Shown in pieces: positions 9,827 to 18,479 of a DNA stretch of 64,000 bases. A program made the translations under genes and the position numbers. The stretch is taken from positions 62,001 through 126,000 of the forward strand of contig JAXDTI010000002.1 in assembly GCA_034090045.1 (NCBI GenBank), in the 5' to 3' direction. The notes beneath the pieces were generated by a model. That model ran no database searches, was not told where the DNA came from, and saw only the letters and a program-made list of their open reading frames with translations. Within the stretch, counting starts at the first letter, position 1. Every line of letters begins with the position of its first letter. This DNA comes from JAXDTI01 sp034090045. GTDB taxonomy: Bacteria > Actinomycetota > Actinomycetes > Actinomycetales > Actinomycetaceae.

Positions 9827-9994
9827 TTATGACTGGTACGCCTCAATCGCCAACCTGAGCTGCTCAATATCATCCTCAGTCATCTCTAACACCATGCGAC
9901 CGCCGCCCTCCAGCGGCAAACGCATGATAATTTGGCGACCCTCTTTCACAATCTCCAACGGACCGTCACCGGTTCGGGGTTTCATAGCTGCCAT
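9827..9994 (-). CDS. DUF3117 family small protein
   Basis: 55 residues from ATG 9994, preceded by GAGGACG. The start was chosen because the protein then opens MAAMKPRTGDGPLE, the hallmark of DUF3117, and continues with MRLPLEGGGRMVLEMTEDD. This short family is near-universal in actinobacteria; its function is unknown. Extending to an upstream start would add 23 residues unlike any family member. It lies 101 bp after the lipoprotein gene on the same strand and ends in a hairpin terminator. The gap before it contains only a weak hairpin followed by a T tract. Confidence 0.88.
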   Translation of the reverse strand: MAAMKPRTGDGPLEIVKEGRQIIMRLPLEGGGRMVLEMTEDDIEQLRLAIEAYQS

Positions 9995-10095
9995 GATTCC
10001 GTCCTCGTATCCCGGACGCCATAGTGGGCATCCAAATGCGCAAACCTGTAGCCATTTTAACAAAAAGCAACCCTGCAGCGGGGCAAAACGGCAGC

Positions 10096-11244
10096 CTAGA
10101 ACTCCCCCGAATCCAAGCGAGCCAGCAGCGTCGCCATACCGGCATCCAAAGACGAAGGCACCGAAGACTTAAAGGCACGAAATGGCGCGAGCGACACCCC
10201 GCCATTAGCTAAAGACCCAACCCTGAGACGCCTCTCAAACTCCCCGTCACTGCTGTCGGCGACCGCGTCCTGAACCGCCCGCGAAACCTCCGGGTACAGG
10301 GACGTCAAAACCGGACCCTCACCAGGGGCAGCGAAAAAATCCGTACCGCACCAAATCAGGGTATTCGCCACGATCGCGTCAGCCGCAACACCGCGCGCTG
10401 ACTGCCGCTCCGGCACCGAACTCATCGACGGAGCCGAATCCGCGACCACTTCCAACACCGCCAACTGTGCCCGGCGCGGCAAAGGAGCAAACAAAACACT
10501 CGCCCCGTCACGCACCTGGGCGAGAGCCAAATCACGAACCGCCGAGAGATCACCCGAATCCACAAACACACTCCCCGGGACATCCACACTGTTAGTCAAA
10601 GACACCTCACCGATACGACGATCCGACTCCACCCGATGCTCATTATAGTAATCAACACCCCGCGAAAACGCCCTGACCAGCGCGACCGCTCCAGGATCGG
10701 CGGCATCTGCGAGCACCGCCACCCGACCAGTCAAAGACGTGCCGGCAGCCAAATACCCCGCCATAATGGCAGCGTCCGTGTAATCAAAGTTGATTACCTG
10801 CATATTCTGCGGATACGCGGTCTCCGGATCCTTAGCGAGCGCAGCTGAAGTAACCTCCGGAAGCAACACAATATAGCGGCGCTCCCGATAGAGGCGAGCC
10901 TGCTGGGCGATAGGCTCCAAAGACTCAGAACCGATCGCAACCATCGCGGCACAACTGCTCGCCGCAGCCGCCGCTAACGCCGCCGCCACCGAAGAATAAA
11001 CCGGCACCTCAGAAGTCGCAATGCCGAGCGACTTCTGCGCACCACCCAGACCGGTGCGGGCAGCGTCCTCCCAAGCGGCGGCAGGTTCCGTAACATCAGG
11101 GTCAGTTAAAAGGCACGCGCGGAAATCACCGCGCGCATAGTCGGGGGCGACATTCGTTCCAGAACAAGCCGCCAAAGTCCAGGTCAGCGACACCACCAAC
11201 CCAGCCAACACCGCCCCCTTTGCAGCCCCTCTAACACCGTTCAC
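10096..11244 (-). CDS. BMP/PnrA-like substrate-binding lipoprotein
   Basis: 382 residues, starting GTG at 11244, overlapping the upstream guanylyltransferase stop as GTGA. The signal peptide ends in a lipobox, LAAC, with Cys27 as the lipidated residue. The rest resembles the basic membrane protein (BMP/PnrA) fold of ABC-transporter binding proteins that take nucleosides or sugars, for example AAMVAIGSESLEPIAQQ and AAIMAGYLAAGTSLTG, where family members have comparable strands. No permease or ATPase gene is nearby, so it may serve a distant transporter or act as a sensor. A paralogue lies at 16481-17491. Translational coupling to the sugar genes suggests a carbohydrate-linked role, which is inference. 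Confidence 0.72.
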   Translation of the reverse strand: MNGVRGAAKGAVLAGLVVSLTWTLAACSGTNVAPDYARGDFRACLLTDPDVTEPAAAWEDAARTGLGGAQKSLGIATSEVPVYSSVAAALAAAAASSCAAMVAIGSESLEPIAQQARLYRERRYIVLLPEVTSAALAKDPETAYPQNMQVINFDYTDAAIMAGYLAAGTSLTGRVAVLADAADPGAVALVRAFSRGVDYYNEHRVESDRRIGEVSLTNSVDVPGSVFVDSGDLSAVRDLALAQVRDGASVLFAPLPRRAQLAVLEVVADSAPSMSSVPERQSARGVAADAIVANTLIWCGTDFFAAPGEGPVLTSLYPEVSRAVQDAVADSSDGEFERRLRVGSLANGGVSLAPFRAFKSSVPSSLDAGMATLLARLDSGEF

Positions 11245-12314
11245 CGGTACTCCTCGGGAAGCAGAGCGGGCAGCTCGCCAACCCGCTGAGCAAAGTCCGG
11301 ATTCACAACCAGGGTCGCATCCGAAGTGCGCACTACAACCACATCCGGCACCCCGAGCACGACGACCCGTTCCCGAGCCGAAACATCGGCACCGGCAAAG
11401 AGCCGTGTCCCCGGCGACTCCAGGTTCAAGAGCCGCCCATCACCATCAGAGAGCTCCCTCAGCGCAGCGAAATCCCCGACATCGCTCCACCCGAGATCCT
11501 CGGCGACAACCACCGCCACCGAGCCGAGCGCCGCCAAAGGCTCCGAGAGTGCCCGGTCAATCGGTGTGTTCGGTAACCCCTCCCACAGTTCCGGGTCGCA
11601 GGGATCGGCACCATCCAACCACGCCGAATAGCCCGGCACCAGTTCACGTGCCCAATCCAAAAGCAGGTCGGCTCGGAAAAAATACATCCCAGAATTCCAC
11701 AGGTACGCCCCGGAATCAACAAAAGCCCGTGCCCGAGCAGCATCCGGTTTCTCAAAGAAAGCGGTAGCGGTGAAAGCCCAGGGCGCAGCATCAGAACCGG
11801 AGTTAAACGGTACTCGCTCACCTACACCTATATATCCATAGCCGGTGGCCGCAGTGGAGGGAGACACGCCAACGGTCACTAGGTGGTTATCTCGAGCCAG
11901 ATGAACGGCGGCAGAAACGACGGCTGCGAACTCATCGGTGTTGGCTATCAGATGGTCGGCTGGAAAAAACCCACACACCCCGTCACCGTGAAGTTCCCGC
12001 AGCTGCCGGGCAGCAAGAGCAGCGGCACCCAAGGAATTCTTTGCGGAGGGTTCGACCAGATAATTCCCGATGGGCAACCGGGTGGCAGCAGAGCCAACAA
12101 CGGTGACGGATTCCGATAGCGGGGCGAGCCGACGCAGCGTCAAATCCAAGAGCGAAACGCCGGAGGCAACGGAAGCGCCGGAGGCAACGGAAGCGTCCTC
12201 CCGGGAACCTATACCAAAGTCAGCTACCGGATCGAGAAGAAACTTCGGGTGGGAGACACGCGACAGCGGCCACAACCGCGACCCCTGCCCGCCAGCGGGA
12301 ACAATCGCAAACAT
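11241..12314 (-). CDS. manC: Mannose-1-phosphate guanylyltransferase-like nucleotidyltransferase
   Basis: 357 residues. The N-terminus carries the sugar-nucleotidyltransferase signature (PAGGQGSRLWPLSR, then HPKFLL), and YLWNSGMYFF and EDLGWSDVGDF match the mannose-1-phosphate guanylyltransferase family. It would make GDP-mannose from mannose-1-phosphate and GTP in the cytoplasm, feeding glycolipid or glycan synthesis. The phosphomannose isomerase domain found in long ManC proteins is absent; the length is typical of short actinobacterial forms. The gene sits 6 nt after the galactokinase-like gene and overlaps the lipoprotein gene by 4 nt, so all are probably co-transcribed. Given that neighbour, another sugar-1-phosphate as substrate is possible. 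Confidence 0.82.
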   Translation of the reverse strand: MFAIVPAGGQGSRLWPLSRVSHPKFLLDPVADFGIGSREDASVASGASVASGVSLLDLTLRRLAPLSESVTVVGSAATRLPIGNYLVEPSAKNSLGAAALAARQLRELHGDGVCGFFPADHLIANTDEFAAVVSAAVHLARDNHLVTVGVSPSTAATGYGYIGVGERVPFNSGSDAAPWAFTATAFFEKPDAARARAFVDSGAYLWNSGMYFFRADLLLDWARELVPGYSAWLDGADPCDPELWEGLPNTPIDRALSEPLAALGSVAVVVAEDLGWSDVGDFAALRELSDGDGRLLNLESPGTRLFAGADVSARERVVVLGVPDVVVVRTSDATLVVNPDFAQRVGELPALLPEEYR

Positions 12315-12320
12315 GATGAA

Positions 12321-13565
12321 TCAGCGGGCACCCACACCCGGCACACCGGAGAGGAACTGCGGCTGCGGGAAACCTTTAAGCCGGAAAGCATCCGAAATCA
12401 CCAGCACCAATTCATCCAGGGCGGACTCCCGGGTCAGCACAATCGCCGAACCACCAAAACCGGTGCCCGTCATACGCGCCCCGAGAGCACCGAAATCCAA
12501 AGCCGAATAAACGACACAGTCCAGTTGCGGAGTCGAAACCTCATAATTGAAACGCAGCGACTCGTGAGACTCAGTTAGCAGCTCACCGAAAGCCTCGACG
12601 CGCTCCCCGACCAGCTGGCCGGTGTTCAACAGGTCGATAGCCTGGCGAACCCGAGCGTTCTCGCTCACCACGTGCCGGGCACGACGCAGCAGCCGAGGCG
12701 GGAGCGCACCGGCACGCAACTCGGAGTCAGAACCCACGGCGCTGAGAGAATCCACACCCAGGATCCGGGCCGCCTCGGCGCACTCGCTCACCCGTTCCGC
12801 ACGCCCCTGACCAATGTATTTATCTTCGTAAACCCGCGTGTTCACCACCAGCAACGCCAAGCCGGTTACCGACAAATCAAAGCTGAGCGGCGCGAACGAA
12901 TCCGTTGAAAAATCCAGGGACAGCGCCACACCCGGCTCCCCAAAAAGAGCCGCGAACTGATCCAGACCCGTCGAAGCAACCCCCGCAACCTCGTTCTCAG
13001 CCTGGATACAGGACTTAGCGAGCAGCCTGCGAACCGCATATTCGCCCTCACCGCCGAGAGAGTGATGCTGCCGACCAGTCGAAAGATGATCGATAGCGAC
13101 CGCAGCCGCACACTGCAAAGCGGCAGACGCCGACAGCCCCGACCGATAGGGCACACAGGAATCAATCGCCATATCGAAACCCGGAAGCTCCCAGCCGTTA
13201 CGCTCCATCGCCCAGGCGACCCCGACAACGTAGGCCTCCCAGCCCTGTACCTCGCCGGCGGAACCACGCGGACCAACCTCATCGAGACTGAACTCGTGAA
13301 TAACGCCGGTATCCACCTCCGGATCCGTAGCAGACATCAGGCGAATCTTGCGGTCACGGCGAGCGTGGGCAGCCACGAAAGTGCGATAGCTCAACGAAAT
13401 CGGTAAAGCCAAACCACCGTTATAGTCGGTGTGATCCCCCAGCAGGTTCACACATGCCGGAGCGGAATGAACATGGTTTACTTTCTCGCCGTAACGCTGC
13501 TCGAACAGCCGTGACGCACCGGAATAGCCGTAGTAATCCGACCAGGGCTGGAGAATATCAATCAT
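12321..13565 (-). CDS. galK: Galactokinase-like GHMP kinase with altered substrate loop
   Basis: 414 residues, ATG at 13565 with GAGGG upstream. GHMP motifs are clear: the N-terminal VNLLGDHTDYNGG, the ATP-binding loop SGLSASAALQCAAA, the catalytic Asp in STGLDQFAALFG, and the C-terminal MTGTGFGGSAIVL. These fit galactokinase, which phosphorylates galactose at C1. However, where galactokinases have APGR-VN, this protein reads APAC-VN, so the conserved active-site Arg (Arg37 in the human enzyme) is replaced by Cys. No galT or galE is present; the next gene is a guanylyltransferase. Substrate is therefore uncertain: galactose, a hexosamine or another hexose. It lies 30 nt downstream of the DeoR regulator and is likely in its operon. 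Confidence 0.78.
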   Translation of the reverse strand: MIDILQPWSDYYGYSGASRLFEQRYGEKVNHVHSAPACVNLLGDHTDYNGGLALPISLSYRTFVAAHARRDRKIRLMSATDPEVDTGVIHEFSLDEVGPRGSAGEVQGWEAYVVGVAWAMERNGWELPGFDMAIDSCVPYRSGLSASAALQCAAAVAIDHLSTGRQHHSLGGEGEYAVRRLLAKSCIQAENEVAGVASTGLDQFAALFGEPGVALSLDFSTDSFAPLSFDLSVTGLALLVVNTRVYEDKYIGQGRAERVSECAEAARILGVDSLSAVGSDSELRAGALPPRLLRRARHVVSENARVRQAIDLLNTGQLVGERVEAFGELLTESHESLRFNYEVSTPQLDCVVYSALDFGALGARMTGTGFGGSAIVLTRESALDELVLVISDAFRLKGFPQPQFLSGVPGVGAR

Positions 13566-13595
13566 GGGTTCCCTCGTGTCTGTCGTGTACCAAGC

Positions 13596-14387
13596 CTATC
13601 CCACATACTCCACATCCACCCGTGCTACCTCAACCAAATCTCGCTGCTCGGCGGGAGGAAAAAAATCCGACACGATCCTGTCGATAGCCTGCAACTCACA
13701 AATCACGGCACGCCCCATGCGCATCCAAGAACGCTCCGACATCATCGCCACCACCTTCGCCGACATTCGAACCATTCGGGAAATATAGGATGCCCGCGCC
13801 AGAGACGAAGCCGTAACCGAACCCGAAGGCGCAAACCCATCCGGCTCCAGACACACCACATCCAGACAGATACTCTCGATAGTGCGCTCCGCTAACGGAC
13901 CGAGCATCTCCAACTGTGTGGGCTCACCACCCACGAAAAGCAGCTCCGGGGCCGGCTGGTTATCCTGGCGCAGCCGATCGATAGCGGGGAACAGTGCAGA
14001 AGCCACCGCGAAAGAATTGGTGACCAGCTGCAGCGAAGCAAAAAAAGGGAGGTGAGCGAGACGCTCAGCCAACATGGTAGACATTGAGCCGGTACCTATA
14101 CCGATAACCTGACCCGCCTGGAGATGGGCGAGAGTAGCCGAAACCACCTCGGCATTGCTGCGATTAACCTCGGCTTTCTTTCCGATCTCCTCGATTTTTG
14201 CATGCTGCTCCAGGGGGATCGCGCCGCCGTGAACCCGCACCAGCAAACCCTGCGCCGCCATATCCGCAATGTCACGGCGAATAGTCATCTCGGAAACGCC
14301 CAGTTCATCCACCAAATCGGCGACACGTACACCACCTTCAGTGTCTACAAGCTCCAAAATCCGGTCGTGGCGCTGCTGAGCGAGCAT
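13596..14387 (-). CDS. DeoR-family transcriptional regulator of the sugar kinase operon
   Basis: 263 residues, ATG at 14387 preceded by AGGAG. The N-terminal 55 residues are a DeoR winged helix (QQRHDRILELVDTEG, VSEMTIRRDIADM). A sugar-phosphate sensor domain follows, with IGIGTGSMSTMLAE and the later FVGGEPTQ matching the ribose-5-phosphate-isomerase-like fold of the family. It heads the genes for the galactokinase-like kinase, the guanylyltransferase and the lipoprotein, so a sugar phosphate made by that pathway is the likely effector. Repeats in the divergent upstream region (14397-14442) could be its operator, giving autoregulation. Confidence 0.88.
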   Translation of the reverse strand: MLAQQRHDRILELVDTEGGVRVADLVDELGVSEMTIRRDIADMAAQGLLVRVHGGAIPLEQHAKIEEIGKKAEVNRSNAEVVSATLAHLQAGQVIGIGTGSMSTMLAERLAHLPFFASLQLVTNSFAVASALFPAIDRLRQDNQPAPELLFVGGEPTQLEMLGPLAERTIESICLDVVCLEPDGFAPSGSVTASSLARASYISRMVRMSAKVVAMMSERSWMRMGRAVICELQAIDRIVSDFFPPAEQRDLVEVARVDVEYVG

Positions 14388-14396
14388 GACAACTCC

Positions 14397-14442
14397 TGTT
14401 CGTTACTGTGCGTTTATGCGCCCAGCCTATCAAAAACGCACA
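14397..14442. promoter_or_regulatory. Candidate DeoR-type operator repeats
   Basis: Two direct repeats, TGTTCGTTA (14397-14405) and TGTGCGTTT (14407-14415), are followed by an inverted copy AAACGCACA (14434-14442). Arrays of TGTTCG-type repeats are typical operators of DeoR regulators. They lie between the divergent DeoR and BrkB-like genes. Confidence 0.55.
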
Positions 14443-14459
14443 CCGTGTAGAGTGTGAAT

Positions 14460-15614
14460 ATGAAACAACAGATAGCGCGCATCGTGGCGCGCGTCAAAAC
14501 CTGGCGGCTGGTGCGGGCACTACAACGATACGGGAACGCCCGCGGCGCACTGCTGTCCGGCGGCATAGCCTATACCGCACTGTTCTCCATAGCCGGTGCC
14601 CTCACCCTCGGCATCACCATCACGATCGCGCTGCTCGGCAACAACCCCGAACTGCGCACCCGAGTGTTCGAAACCATCGCCCAATCCCTGCCCGGCGTGC
14701 TCGACATCAACGGCTCCGGCGGGATCCTGAAACCAGAATCACTGGTCATGAACGCCGGATATTCCATAGCCGGTATTATCGCGGTAGTAGTGTTGCTGTT
14801 CTCAGCGGTACGGGTGATGACCGCGCTGAAAACCTCGCTGCGTTCCATGTTCGGGATCGTCACGCTGCCCGGAAACCCGATTATCGAAACCCTCCGCGAC
14901 TTCCTCGGGTTCCTGATTTTAATGGTAGCGGTGCTGGTAACAGCCGTTTTATCGCTGGCGGCATCGGCACTAGGCACACAGGTGTTGGGGGCGCTCGAGA
15001 TCGGCGGCGCGGCACGCTCGGCGCTGCTTGAATCAGTGGCGATAGGTATAGGCGCCCTCGTGGACGCAGGCGTGCTCGTCATGCTGATCCGATTCGTCGC
15101 GCAGGTGCGAGCCCTGTGGCGAGACATGGTGCTCGGGGCAGTCATATTCGCCCTCGCCTCAGCGATACTGCGGAAAGTCGGAACCGCCGCTGTCGGGTCA
15201 GTAACCTCGCCGCTACTGGCATCATTCGCGGCAATCGTCACCGTGCTGCTGTGGGTGAACCTGCTGGCCAGGGTGGTTTTGATTGTGGCTGCAATAATCG
15301 CGAACCCGCCCGCGCCCGAAGAAATCGAGTCACCGGAACAGGTTCACGCACGTGAAACACCGAACCATATAACCATGTCCGCACCCGAAACACTCGAATG
15401 GCCACACCTCGCGCTCGGCGGGCAACTCGACGTGGAAACCGCGAGCGAAACCGCGGATGAACAGCCAGCGGCACCACCCTATTTCGGTGGGGCGATCGGT
15501 GCGTGGCTTGAGCGGCGGATCAGGCACCACGAGCGGCGGATAGCGCTGCTGCGTCACGCGCTCTATCGAGGTACCGACGTGTCAAGCACCGGCACGGACA
15601 GGAAAAAGCTATAG
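14460..15614 (+). CDS. YihY/BrkB-family inner membrane protein
   Basis: 384 residues from the ATG at 14460; a GTG two codons earlier is the alternative. No ribosome site precedes it, so a leaderless message is possible. Residues about 35-290 contain six hydrophobic segments typical of the YihY/virulence factor BrkB family, including GGIAYTALFSIAGALTLG near the N-terminus and LLWVNLLARVVLIVAAIIA near residue 270. The C-terminal 100 residues are charged and cytoplasmic. The family's function is unsettled; it was once called RNase BN in error. Its stop overlaps the convergent exonuclease III gene by 6 nt. Confidence 0.82.
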   Translation: MKQQIARIVARVKTWRLVRALQRYGNARGALLSGGIAYTALFSIAGALTLGITITIALLGNNPELRTRVFETIAQSLPGVLDINGSGGILKPESLVMNAGYSIAGIIAVVVLLFSAVRVMTALKTSLRSMFGIVTLPGNPIIETLRDFLGFLILMVAVLVTAVLSLAASALGTQVLGALEIGGAARSALLESVAIGIGALVDAGVLVMLIRFVAQVRALWRDMVLGAVIFALASAILRKVGTAAVGSVTSPLLASFAAIVTVLLWVNLLARVVLIVAAIIANPPAPEEIESPEQVHARETPNHITMSAPETLEWPHLALGGQLDVETASETADEQPAAPPYFGGAIGAWLERRIRHHERRIALLRHALYRGTDVSSTGTDRKKL

Positions 15615-16484
15615 AAGATAGTCAACTACCAGGGGTGCATGGTCAGAGAAACGCTGGTCATAGGCGGGTGCGCGATCCACACGCACCGACACCACCGTCA
15701 CCGAGGGGGTTGTAACCTGGTAGTCGATTCGCCAGCCCGCGTCATTGTCGAAAGCCTTACCCCGCCACGACCACCAGGTGTAGGGACCGGGATGAGGACC
15801 GAAATAGTCGCGGGTGACGTCACGCCACCCGGAGGTGAACCAGTTTTTCAGGAACGCTATTTCCTCATCCAAAACACCGGAACGCCTATTGTGGTTCGGT
15901 TTCCAGTTTTTAATATCTAGGGGGGAACGCACCACGTTGAAATCTCCGCCGAAAATCACGTTGCGCCCATCCGATTCAGCATTTTTTTGAAGTTCAGTGA
16001 GCCGGTCAGTGACAGCCGCCAGGTGCGCAAGCTTGTTGTCGAGCTTCACGGTACCGACCTCCCCGGAATGCAGATATGCCGACACGAAAGTGAACTGCTG
16101 CCCCTGGGCACCTAGGAAATCCGCCTCAATCCAGCGGCCAGTGTCCTCAGCTACCCGCGGTGAAACCGCGTTAGTGCGCACCTCTTGCAGGGCAACAGTG
16201 CCGTTACCGGAACACCGAACAGCGATAGCAACCCCGGCTCTGCCAGCCAAAACAGACTCGGCTACTCGAACATCCCAGACTCTGTCGCTACCGTCATTGA
16301 GCAGGGTGTCCACCACCTGAGCCGGGGCGCGCACCTCCTGCAACAGCAGCACATCCGGATCTGCGGCAGTCAGCCACGAACCCATACCCTTGCGGGCGGC
16401 GGCACGAATACCGTTAACATTCACGGTCGCGACCCTGGTCACCCCATCCGGGCGGGCACGCCCGAAAGCATTCACGCCGCTCAA
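15609..16484 (-). CDS. xth: Exodeoxyribonuclease III (AP endonuclease)
   Basis: 291 residues of the exonuclease/endonuclease/phosphatase superfamily: TVNVNGIRAA at the N-terminus, VLLLQEVRAP holding the metal-binding Glu, IFGGDFNVVRSPLDIKN with the catalytic Asp and Asn, and a C-terminal RFSDHAPLVVDY with the Asp-His pair. It should cut DNA at abasic sites in base excision repair. The start appears to be TTG at 16484, overlapping the preceding lipoprotein stop; a GTG at 16475 is the alternative. The gene is translationally coupled to a BMP-like lipoprotein, an odd pairing. Confidence 0.93.
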   Translation of the reverse strand: MSGVNAFGRARPDGVTRVATVNVNGIRAAARKGMGSWLTAADPDVLLLQEVRAPAQVVDTLLNDGSDRVWDVRVAESVLAGRAGVAIAVRCSGNGTVALQEVRTNAVSPRVAEDTGRWIEADFLGAQGQQFTFVSAYLHSGEVGTVKLDNKLAHLAAVTDRLTELQKNAESDGRNVIFGGDFNVVRSPLDIKNWKPNHNRRSGVLDEEIAFLKNWFTSGWRDVTRDYFGPHPGPYTWWSWRGKAFDNDAGWRIDYQVTTPSVTVVSVRVDRAPAYDQRFSDHAPLVVDYLL

Positions 16485-17491
16485 TCGTCAATCCCCGGTA
16501 TCAGGATCTTGCCGGACTTCAACTGGCTCGCAATCTGATCCAGCTCCGAACGCAGCGACTTCGACACGCGACCATCAAAATTGTGGAACGGCGCAATCTG
16601 TATCCCGCCGTTTGCCGCCGAAACTTCCACAGGAGTCACCGACAGGTTACCGTTTTCACTGCCCGCACAGATCTCTTCAAGCGGAACCGACATATTCACC
16701 ACAACCGATGTCGCTATGAACTCCGAAAGATCCGCACGCGAATCAAACCCGTCCTCACCACTCCAAACAACACCGCCGGTGCGTTTTTTCAACAGTGGGA
16801 GCAGCTGCGCGTCATAGGCTGCCGTATCGGTAACGAACAAATCGGCCTGGGAGGCTGCCAACTGCGGCACCAGCTCTTTCGCGGGTGTCACCGGGGTATC
16901 GAGTGCCGGGTTATAGCCCAGAACCTCGACACCGGAGCCTTTCGCCTGGTTATAGAACTGGACGCCCTCATAGAACCCGTCCGCCAGCATCGAACGGCGA
17001 GAATCCGTGACCACCGCCATCACGCCGGTTTTCGTGATGCCGGAAGCGAAATAACCCGCCTGGAACGCGCCCTGGTCAATGCGGATCCGTACCGGCTTGA
17101 AGTTCGTGGCAGGCTGCATTTTCTCGGTCGTGAAACCCACAAAATCAATGTTTCGATGTTCGGAGGCGAGCCGCGCGGCATTTTTCGCGGCGGAGTTACC
17201 GACTGCGAGCACCGTGGCGCAGCGACCATCAGCTGCCTCAGCGAGCACATCGGCGGTAGTGGCATCCGGAACAGCCACGTCAACTATGGTTTGTGAATGT
17301 TTATGGGCAGTCGTTTTCAAAGTGTCAGTAAATGCCGCACCGACCAGTTGCGGCGCGGTGTTCACCACACAGATAGTGTCGGCTTTAGCCTGGTTTTGCT
17401 GGTCTGGGCTGCCGCATCCGGTCGCGGTGAACACCAGTAGCACGGTCAAGGCCGCCGCTGCCGCGGCGCTACGAATTCGGTGTTTTTCCAC
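16481..17491 (-). CDS. Second BMP/PnrA-like lipoprotein
   Basis: 336 residues with a signal peptide ending in the lipobox TATGC. The body resembles periplasmic-binding fold BMP proteins: AVGNSAAKNAARLASEHRN, a VGFTTEK strand, then IDQGAFQAGYFASGITKTG followed by a SRRSMLADGFYEGVQFYNQ stretch, the hallmark order of the PnrA family. It is a divergent paralogue of the protein at 10096-11244 and likewise lacks adjacent transporter genes. It precedes and overlaps xth on the same strand and lies 82 nt from folD. Nucleoside or sugar binding is plausible but unproven. Confidence 0.74.
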   Translation of the reverse strand: MEKHRIRSAAAAAALTVLLVFTATGCGSPDQQNQAKADTICVVNTAPQLVGAAFTDTLKTTAHKHSQTIVDVAVPDATTADVLAEAADGRCATVLAVGNSAAKNAARLASEHRNIDFVGFTTEKMQPATNFKPVRIRIDQGAFQAGYFASGITKTGVMAVVTDSRRSMLADGFYEGVQFYNQAKGSGVEVLGYNPALDTPVTPAKELVPQLAASQADLFVTDTAAYDAQLLPLLKKRTGGVVWSGEDGFDSRADLSEFIATSVVVNMSVPLEEICAGSENGNLSVTPVEVSAANGGIQIAPFHNFDGRVSKSLRSELDQIASQLKSGKILIPGIDD

Positions 17492-17573
17492 CCCACCAGC
17501 CTACCAGGGCACCCTGCCCTGCTCCGTCTGGAAGCCTGCCACACTCGCAGAGCAGGGAGCTAAACACTGTCAA

Positions 17574-18479
17574 TCAGGCGAGGCGGGCTATCCGCTCCGC
17601 AGCCTCCACCACATTCACCAGCAGTAACGCCCTGGTCATCGGGCCGACACCCCCAGGGTTCGGGGACAGCCACGCTGCAACCCGATCTGCGCCATCTGCC
17701 ACGTCCCCGGCCAGCCGCGACTTGCCGGTTTCCGGGTCAATCACCCGTGACACCCCGACATCGAGCACCGCCGCGCCCGGTTTAATCATGTCGGGGGTGA
17801 CAATCCCGGCAACCCCGGAAGCCCCCACAATCACGTCAGCTGCCCGACACTTCTCGGCGAGATCCCTGGTTCCGGTGTGGCAGGAAGTCACGGTAGCGTT
17901 TACATCTTTACGTCCCATCAACAGCCCGATGGAACGCCCCACCGTGGTGCCGCGGCCGATAACACAAACATCCGCGCCGTTAAGATTCACGCCATGACGG
18001 TTCAACAGTTCGATACAGGCACGCGGGGTGCACGGCAACGGTGAAGCGATCGGCTCTGAAACCCGCAACACCAGGCGCCCGAGGTTCGTCGGGTGCAGCC
18101 CGTCAGCATCCTTATCCGGGTCGATCAACTCCAAAACCCGGTTCGTGTCGATGCCCTCAGGCAACGGCAACTGCACGATGTATCCGGTACAGCCCGGATC
18201 CTCGTTGAGCTGGCGGACAGCATCCTCAATCTCGGCCTGGGTAGCGGTTTCAGGCAGGTCGATACGAATAGACTCGATACCGACCTCGGCGCAATCCCGA
18301 TGCTTACCGGCAACATAGGTGACCGAACCGGGGTCTTCACCAACCAGTATTGTTCCCAGACCGGGAGTGACACCGGCGGCGCGGCAAGCCGCGACCCGAC
18401 CTTTAAGTTCCTCTTTAATCGCGGCAGCGGTAGCGGTTCCGTCCAGAACCCGCGCCGGACCGTCCCAGCCGCGCCTCAC
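17574..18479 (-). CDS. folD: Methylenetetrahydrofolate dehydrogenase/cyclohydrolase
   Basis: 301 residues. Bifunctional enzyme interconverting 5,10-methylene-, methenyl- and 10-formyl-tetrahydrofolate. Landmarks: TILVGEDPGSVTYVAGKHRD with the catalytic Lys of the YVxxK pattern, VQLPLPEGID, the dinucleotide-binding GRGTTVGRSIGLLM, and the C-terminal NPGGVGPMTRALLLVN. The GTG start overlaps the glyA stop (GTGA), so the two are translationally coupled: GlyA makes methylene-THF and FolD oxidises it. PurU, encoded divergently, acts on the formyl-THF product. Confidence 0.96.
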   Translation of the reverse strand: MRRGWDGPARVLDGTATAAAIKEELKGRVAACRAAGVTPGLGTILVGEDPGSVTYVAGKHRDCAEVGIESIRIDLPETATQAEIEDAVRQLNEDPGCTGYIVQLPLPEGIDTNRVLELIDPDKDADGLHPTNLGRLVLRVSEPIASPLPCTPRACIELLNRHGVNLNGADVCVIGRGTTVGRSIGLLMGRKDVNATVTSCHTGTRDLAEKCRAADVIVGASGVAGIVTPDMIKPGAAVLDVGVSRVIDPETGKSRLAGDVADGADRVAAWLSPNPGGVGPMTRALLLVNVVEAAERIARLA

